Source of the DNA: Nitrospirota bacterium
Lineage (GTDB): Bacteria; Nitrospirota; Thermodesulfovibrionia; Thermodesulfovibrionales; JdFR-85
Assembly (NCBI GenBank): GCA_003232715.1
Contig: QIJG01000161.1
Location: forward strand, 1-8,647
Length of the DNA stretch: 8,647 nucleotides
Direction: 5' to 3'
Part shown: positions 5,925-8,647 of the stretch, piece by piece
Layout of the letters: each line of letters starts with the position of its first letter
How positions within the stretch are numbered: the first letter of the stretch is position 1
The notes under the pieces: generated by a model
Told to the model about the DNA's origin: nothing
Databases searched by the model: none
The model's input: only the letters and a program-made list of their open reading frames with translations
Program-made: the position numbers and the translations under genes

Positions 5925-6260
5925 ATGCAAAGCAAACGAAATAAAGTATACAAAAAACAAAGGCCTGAAAAGATAAACAGCAATAAATCCGTTGCTGATA
6001 TTGTCAGGGAATTAAAGGAGCAGAGCTCCCCTGCCGGCAGTTACAGAGAACGTTCACTGAAGATTCACGGGCTTATCTGTGCCAAATGTGCAAGAGAGTT
6101 TGATCATAAAGACAGGCATCTCCTGACCGTCCATCACAAGGATGGAAATCCCGGGAATAATCCACCAAATGGTTCTAACTGGGAAAATCTGTGTGTTTAC
6201 TGTCATGAGGACGAACACTCCAGGGGATTGCTTGGTGATTATTTCAGTGATAAAAAATAG
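5925..6260 (+). CDS. yajD: YajD-type HNH nuclease family protein
   Basis: A 111-residue small zinc-finger HNH protein similar to E. coli YajD in length and layout. SYRERSLKIHGLICAKCAREF (39-59) gives the first cysteine pair (Cys52, Cys55); LLTVHHKDGNPGNNPPNGSNW (66-86) is the HNH core with His70-His71 and Asn residues; LCVYCHEDEHSR (89-100) gives the second pair (Cys90, Cys93) plus His94 and His98. The four cysteines would bind structural zinc and the histidines the catalytic metal. The basic N-terminal 35 residues are poorly conserved in appearance and may be an extension. The biological role of YajD is not established; DNA cleavage is inferred from the fold. AGGA lies about 11 nt before the ATG. 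The gene converges on endoQ with 16 nt between stops and no clear terminator. Confidence 0.88.
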   Translation: MQSKRNKVYKKQRPEKINSNKSVADIVRELKEQSSPAGSYRERSLKIHGLICAKCAREFDHKDRHLLTVHHKDGNPGNNPPNGSNWENLCVYCHEDEHSRGLLGDYFSDKK

Positions 6261-6276
6261 GCCGGAATCTACATTA

Positions 6277-7548
6277 TCAAAAAAGCATATTCTGTCCCTT
6301 AATCTCTGCCCTCTCAACCTTCTCAAAGATTCTTATCTTCCCGTATTCACCATCAAAACCGGGAGCAATATAAACATCTCCTGAGCGCACTCTTGAGATT
6401 GCCTCCCGAAGAAGAGGTGAGCCAGCCATTTCAATATCCTCCAGAGATGTCTCCATAAGGATTGTAAATTCATTGCCGAGGCTTTCCAGGATACTGAGAT
6501 ATTCATTATTAACTCTCTTGCTGTTAACACCGACCTTTACGGTCTCGGAGATAATCTCGGGCAAGGGAATGATGGAGTGGAAGCCCGGTGAGCCTGACAG
6601 GCTAAAGCCGTCCTCCCTGTCTGCAAGCTTTTCAACCCTGTGCATTACCCCCACCGTCACCCTTTTACCACATACCGGACAGAGGTAGTTATACTTTATT
6701 GTCTCCTTAGGTGAGAGACTCACACTGCATACCCTGTGACCGTCATAATGATATTTTCCTTCTTCAGGAAAGAACTCTATGGTTCCTGAAAACCCCCTTT
6801 TTGTTCTGATAGCTTCCATTATGGATTTATAAGAGAGATCTGCATCAAAGATATTGGCCTCGCGGCCAATTTTCCGTGGTGAATGGGCATCGGAATTGGA
6901 TATAAGGGTTATCCCGTCAAGTTGTGAAAGCCGCCGATTCATCCGGGGGTCTGAGGAAAGCCCCGTCTCTATGGCATGAATATGGGGGGTCAACTCTTCA
7001 AAGCATTCTTCCAGAGAGTCAAAGCCCGACATTGCTCCAAAGACAGAGAAATGGGGGGTCCATGCATGGGCAGGGACGAGCATGGCATTGTCAGATACAT
7101 CCATTACGATTTTCAGGAGTTTCTTTGCATCCAGCCCAAGTATCGGTCTTCCGTCGGCATTGAGGTTTCCTATCTTTGACAGGGCAGTGTTTATCCGTGC
7201 TGCAGCAGTAAAATCAGGAACGAATATAATGGAATGTATCTTCCGTGTCCTGCCGTTTTTACTGTAAATGCAGCTTATCTCGGCAGAGAGGAGAAACAGG
7301 AGATCCGCCCTGCAGGAGTCAGGAACGTCATCCGTCTTAAACCCCTCTTTCAGCCTGAAGAGGCCGTTTCCTTCCGGTTCAAGCTTTTCCTGCAATTCGT
7401 CAAGCCATTCCGGATGCGTAAAGTCCCCTGTGCCGATAACGGTGATACCCTTTAATTGTGCCCATCTCCAAAGGTTCTCAGGGGACATCTCCCTGCTGGT
7501 TGCCCTCGAATGTTTTGAATGAATATGCAGGTCTGCAACAAAACGCAT
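6277..7548 (-). CDS. endoQ: Endonuclease Q family protein (deaminated-DNA repair, PHP domain)
   Basis: Predicted DNA-repair nuclease that cuts 5' of deaminated bases (uracil, hypoxanthine, xanthine) and probably abasic sites, as shown for the archaeal Thermococcales enzyme and some Bacillus homologues. At 423 residues it matches the family length. The PHP metal-binding motifs are intact: DLHIHS (6-11), GTGDFTHPEW (39-48), Glu90 in LLSAE, His105, HAWTP (161-165) and SNSDAHS (217-223). A zinc-binding insert follows: GHRVCS (Cys274), YLCPVCGKRV (Cys290, Cys293) and VMHRVEKLADR (301-311). The C-terminal part (about 320-423) is also EndoQ-like. The N-terminus must start at the ATG 7546-7548 because the first motif begins at residue 6. 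There is no ribosome binding site; an extended -10 box ends 5 nt upstream. The family is common in some archaea and patchy in bacteria, so past transfer is possible. Confidence 0.9.
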   Translation of the reverse strand: MRFVADLHIHSKHSRATSREMSPENLWRWAQLKGITVIGTGDFTHPEWLDELQEKLEPEGNGLFRLKEGFKTDDVPDSCRADLLFLLSAEISCIYSKNGRTRKIHSIIFVPDFTAAARINTALSKIGNLNADGRPILGLDAKKLLKIVMDVSDNAMLVPAHAWTPHFSVFGAMSGFDSLEECFEELTPHIHAIETGLSSDPRMNRRLSQLDGITLISNSDAHSPRKIGREANIFDADLSYKSIMEAIRTKRGFSGTIEFFPEEGKYHYDGHRVCSVSLSPKETIKYNYLCPVCGKRVTVGVMHRVEKLADREDGFSLSGSPGFHSIIPLPEIISETVKVGVNSKRVNNEYLSILESLGNEFTILMETSLEDIEMAGSPLLREAISRVRSGDVYIAPGFDGEYGKIRIFEKVERAEIKGQNMLF

Positions 7549-7553
7549 ATAGC

Positions 7554-7562
7554 ATTATAACA
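7554..7562 (-). promoter_or_regulatory. endoQ promoter, extended -10, apparently leaderless
   Basis: On the minus strand TGT-TATAAT occupies 7562-7554, a perfect extended -10. The ATG begins 5 nt later at 7548, so a start at the usual distance falls on or beside the A of the ATG. No convincing -35 hexamer is present, as is usual for extended -10 promoters, and no purine-rich binding site precedes the ATG. Confidence 0.6.
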
Positions 7563-7585
7563 TGAATATCGGAGGGATTTCGCTT

Positions 7586-7603
7586 AAAAAAACCTTCGAG
7601 GTT
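7586..7603 (-). terminator. Short hairpin with U-run between YHS gene and endoQ
   Basis: On the minus strand AACCT-CGA-AGGTT is followed directly by a run that makes seven T residues (plus-strand A-run 7586-7592). The stem is only 5 bp plus possible G-T pairs, so it would be a weak intrinsic terminator for transcripts coming from the YHS gene, just before the endoQ promoter. Confidence 0.4.
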
Positions 7604-7684
7604 CCGGATTCCCCGAAAGTGCACGGGCATGACAAACTATTTTATTGCCGGGGTTAGCAAAGTATCCACATATCTGAAACTGCC

Positions 7685-7720
7685 GGTCTGCCCCTTCACA
7701 TTCCTGTTGGGGGGCAGACC
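7685..7720. repeat. 10-bp GC-rich inverted repeat downstream of the YHS gene
   Basis: GGTCTGCCCC (7685-7694) and GGGGCAGACC (7711-7720) are perfect 10-bp arms around a 16-nt loop, starting 16 nt after the YHS stop codon. No U-run follows on either strand, so it is not a typical intrinsic terminator, though it could act as a 3' stabilising hairpin or be a dispersed repeat. Confidence 0.6.
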
Positions 7721-7736
7721 CGTTCAGCTTCCACAC

Positions 7737-7892
7737 TTAATTTTTTTCCTGCTTTACATATTTCCCAAGGTTCTTTTCAAACTCTGCCTGGCATAAAGGG
7801 CAGCACAGATAATATTTCCTGCCCCCATGCTCAATTGTAATGTGGGCCTTGTTGGGATTCATCTTCCTTCCACAAACCGGGTCTCTATGCAT
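7737..7892 (-). CDS. YHS-domain metal-binding small protein
   Basis: A 51-residue protein that is almost entirely one YHS domain: RDPVCGRKM (3-11) holds the first cysteine (Cys7), and GGRKYYLCCPLCQAEFEKN (23-41) holds Cys30, Cys31 and Cys34, matching the family pattern of DPVCG followed by YxFCxxxCxxxF. YHS domains are common beside or fused to copper- and heavy-metal-transporting P-type ATPases, and this gene lies downstream of a copper-ATPase/cupredoxin pair on the same strand, so a cytoplasmic metal-binding or relay role is likely but inferred. AAGGAGGT lies 6 nt before the ATG at 7890-7892, a near-perfect ribosome binding site. It has its own probable promoter in the 164-bp gap upstream. 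Too short for a long-ORF screen, so easily missed. Confidence 0.85.
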   Translation of the reverse strand: MHRDPVCGRKMNPNKAHITIEHGGRKYYLCCPLCQAEFEKNLGKYVKQEKN

Positions 7893-7921
7893 GATACTAC
7901 CTCCTTCATTTAATTATTCGT

Positions 7922-7962
7922 AATAGCTAAGCTATTTTCAGACAATATTACAGGATAATCAA
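7922..7962 (-). promoter_or_regulatory. Probable YHS gene promoter with palindromic operator
   Basis: On the minus strand TTGATT (7962-7957), a 17-nt spacer and GAAAAT (7939-7934) form a fair promoter with a start near 7927. The palindrome AATAGCT-A-AGCTATT at 7922-7936 has perfect 7-bp arms and overlaps the -10 and start site, the position expected for a repressor. The regulator is unknown; a metal sensor would fit the neighbours. Confidence 0.4.
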
Positions 7963-8020
7963 ATCGTTTTAAAGATAAAAAGCGCATGGAGCAAAGCATT
8001 AAAGACAAAGTATAATGAAT

Positions 8021-8064
8021 AAGAGTCCCGTCTCCTACGCGCTATGCGCCCTCTGATTACTCTT
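8021..8064 (-). terminator. Two-level inverted repeat at the cupredoxin stop
   Basis: AAGAGT (8021-8026) pairs with ACTCTT (8059-8064), enclosing a GCGC-TAT-GCGC mini-stem (8039-8049). The outer arm covers the cupredoxin stop codon, and the sequence after it on the minus strand (ATTCATTATACTTTG) is only moderately T-rich. A weak terminator is possible. Confidence 0.25.
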
Positions 8065-8428
8065 CGACAATGAGTTTACCCCTGATCATCCCCATCTGAC
8101 AGGAAAAGTCATACTCTCCGGGCTTCTCCGGCAACAACTCTACCGTTACCTCCTCATAAGGAGGAAGTTTTGCAGATTTGTTAAATGCCTCGAAGACAAC
8201 CATCTCCGTACAGGATGCCTCTTCTTCCCGCGTAAAGAGCAGTCTGAGGGGTTTTCCCGCCTTCGCAACTATTAAATCAGGGGTGTATCCTCCTTTCACT
8301 TTTATGATTACTTCCTGAACACCTGATGATACGGCAGCCCTGTACTCCTTTTTTTTGGAAAACAGAAAGAACCAGATGACCCATCCTATGGTGAGAACAC
8401 CTGCTGCTGTTACGATTGTTTTATCCAT
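8057..8428 (-). CDS. Membrane-anchored cupredoxin-domain protein of the copper cluster
   Basis: A 123-residue protein with one N-terminal membrane helix (about 4-23) followed by KKK and a cupredoxin domain (about 37-123). Candidate copper ligands are Cys73 in EASCTEM, and Cys110, Met112 and Met114 in EYDFSCQMGMIRGKL; the GEYDFSCxMGM-RG ending is typical of cupredoxins found beside copper ATPases rather than of classical blue copper proteins, and no histidine ligand is present. It probably binds copper and passes it to or from the adjacent ATPase. Topology is unclear: the helix is followed by three lysines, which by the positive-inside rule would place the domain in the cytoplasm, whereas cupredoxins usually face outward. 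The ATG overlaps the end of the ATPase gene by 8 nt, so the two are translationally coupled. Confidence 0.85.
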   Translation of the reverse strand: MDKTIVTAAGVLTIGWVIWFFLFSKKKEYRAAVSSGVQEVIIKVKGGYTPDLIVAKAGKPLRLLFTREEEASCTEMVVFEAFNKSAKLPPYEEVTVELLPEKPGEYDFSCQMGMIRGKLIVEE

Positions 8429-8647
8429 CTCTCCCCGTCACCTTCAAAAATCTGAGCCTGTTTGCATTACTTACAACAGTTACTGAACTCATGGCCATAG
8501 CTGCACCTGCAAGGATGGGGTTCATGGTGATCCCCCATAGGGGGTAAAGAATACCCGCAGCTACGGGAATGAGAGCGGTGTTGTAGAAAAAGGCACCGAA
8601 GAGGTTTTCCCTGACGTTCTTCATCGTGGCCTTTGAGATACTGATTG
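8421..8647 (-). CDS. copA: Copper-type P1B ATPase, C-terminal end (truncated by window edge)
   Basis: Only about the last 75 residues are visible. ISISKATMKNVRENLFGAFFYN is followed by IPVAAGILYPLWGITMNPILAGAAMAMSSVTVVSNANRLR, the final two membrane helices of a heavy-metal P1B ATPase, with the conserved YN of helix 7 and the MxxSS of helix 8, a hallmark of Cu(I) exporters of the CopA group. It would pump Cu(I) out of the cytoplasm using ATP. The catalytic DKTGT and metal-binding CPC motifs lie beyond position 8647. The frame is open to the window edge, so an internal ATG at 8624 is not the start. The gene continues directly into the cupredoxin gene with an 8-nt overlap. Confidence 0.92.
   Translation of the reverse strand, partial: ISISKATMKNVRENLFGAFFYNTALIPVAAGILYPLWGITMNPILAGAAMAMSSVTVVSNANRLRFLKVTGRDG

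Noticed and set aside
6248..6279. TGATAA/TTATCA inverted repeat spanning the HNH and endoQ stop codons
   Set aside because: Only 6 AT-rich base pairs with a 20-nt loop; too weak to call a bidirectional terminator.
8530..8546. CsoR-like inverted repeat CCCCC-ATA-GGGGG inside the copper ATPase
   Set aside because: It encodes the conserved LYPLWG stretch and lies in the coding end of the gene, far from a promoter, so codon constraint explains it better than an operator.

Overview
Kind of organism. The window reads as bacterial chromosome of intermediate GC with short gaps between genes. A two-gene 2-oxoacid:acceptor oxidoreductase (fused gamma-alpha subunit plus beta) and a bacterial endonuclease Q point to an anaerobe or facultative anaerobe, and Nitrospirota or a similar deep-branching Gram-negative lineage is a reasonable guess. 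That is inference from gene content; no rRNA or other taxonomic marker is present.

Layout. 1-508 (-): N-terminal part of tyrosyl-tRNA synthetase, cut by the window edge. 509-620: 18-bp tandem repeat and a perfect 19-bp palindrome. 621-1178 (-): HPP-family membrane protein (possible nitrite transporter). 1179-1421: divergent promoter region holding two FNR/CRP-like sites, one placed for each direction. 1422-1739 (+): small cupin. 1740-2069: spacer with a good sigma70-type promoter and two doubtful small ORFs. 2070-3797 and 3775-4626 (+): korA and korB, overlapping by 23 nt. 4629-5312 (-): seven-helix membrane protein of unknown function, its stop 2 nt from that of korB. 5313-5924: a spacer of about 600 bp with palindromes, a possible degenerate reading frame, a strong hairpin, an exact 14-bp tandem duplication and a near-consensus promoter. 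5925-6260 (+): YajD-type HNH protein. 6277-7548 (-): endonuclease Q, with an extended -10 box directly before its ATG. 7549-7736: spacer with two inverted repeats. 7737-7892 (-): 51-residue YHS-domain protein not obvious from long-ORF inspection. 8057-8428 (-): membrane-anchored cupredoxin. 8421-8647 (-): C-terminal end of a copper-type P1B ATPase, cut by the window edge.

How the genes work together. The right end is a copper-handling cluster transcribed leftward (ATPase, cupredoxin, YHS protein). The centre is low-potential carbon metabolism (KorAB). HPP and the cupin appear co-regulated by an FNR-family activator, consistent with control by oxygen or nitrogen oxides. EndoQ and the HNH protein are both nuclease-type genes but are convergent with separate promoters, so they are not one operon. 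I found no tRNA, rRNA, CRISPR array, insertion sequence or phage gene, and nothing that clearly forms a new defence system. The best leads for something undescribed are the paired FNR-like sites, the apparently leaderless promoters of endoQ and tyrS, and the unusual cysteine pattern of KorB.
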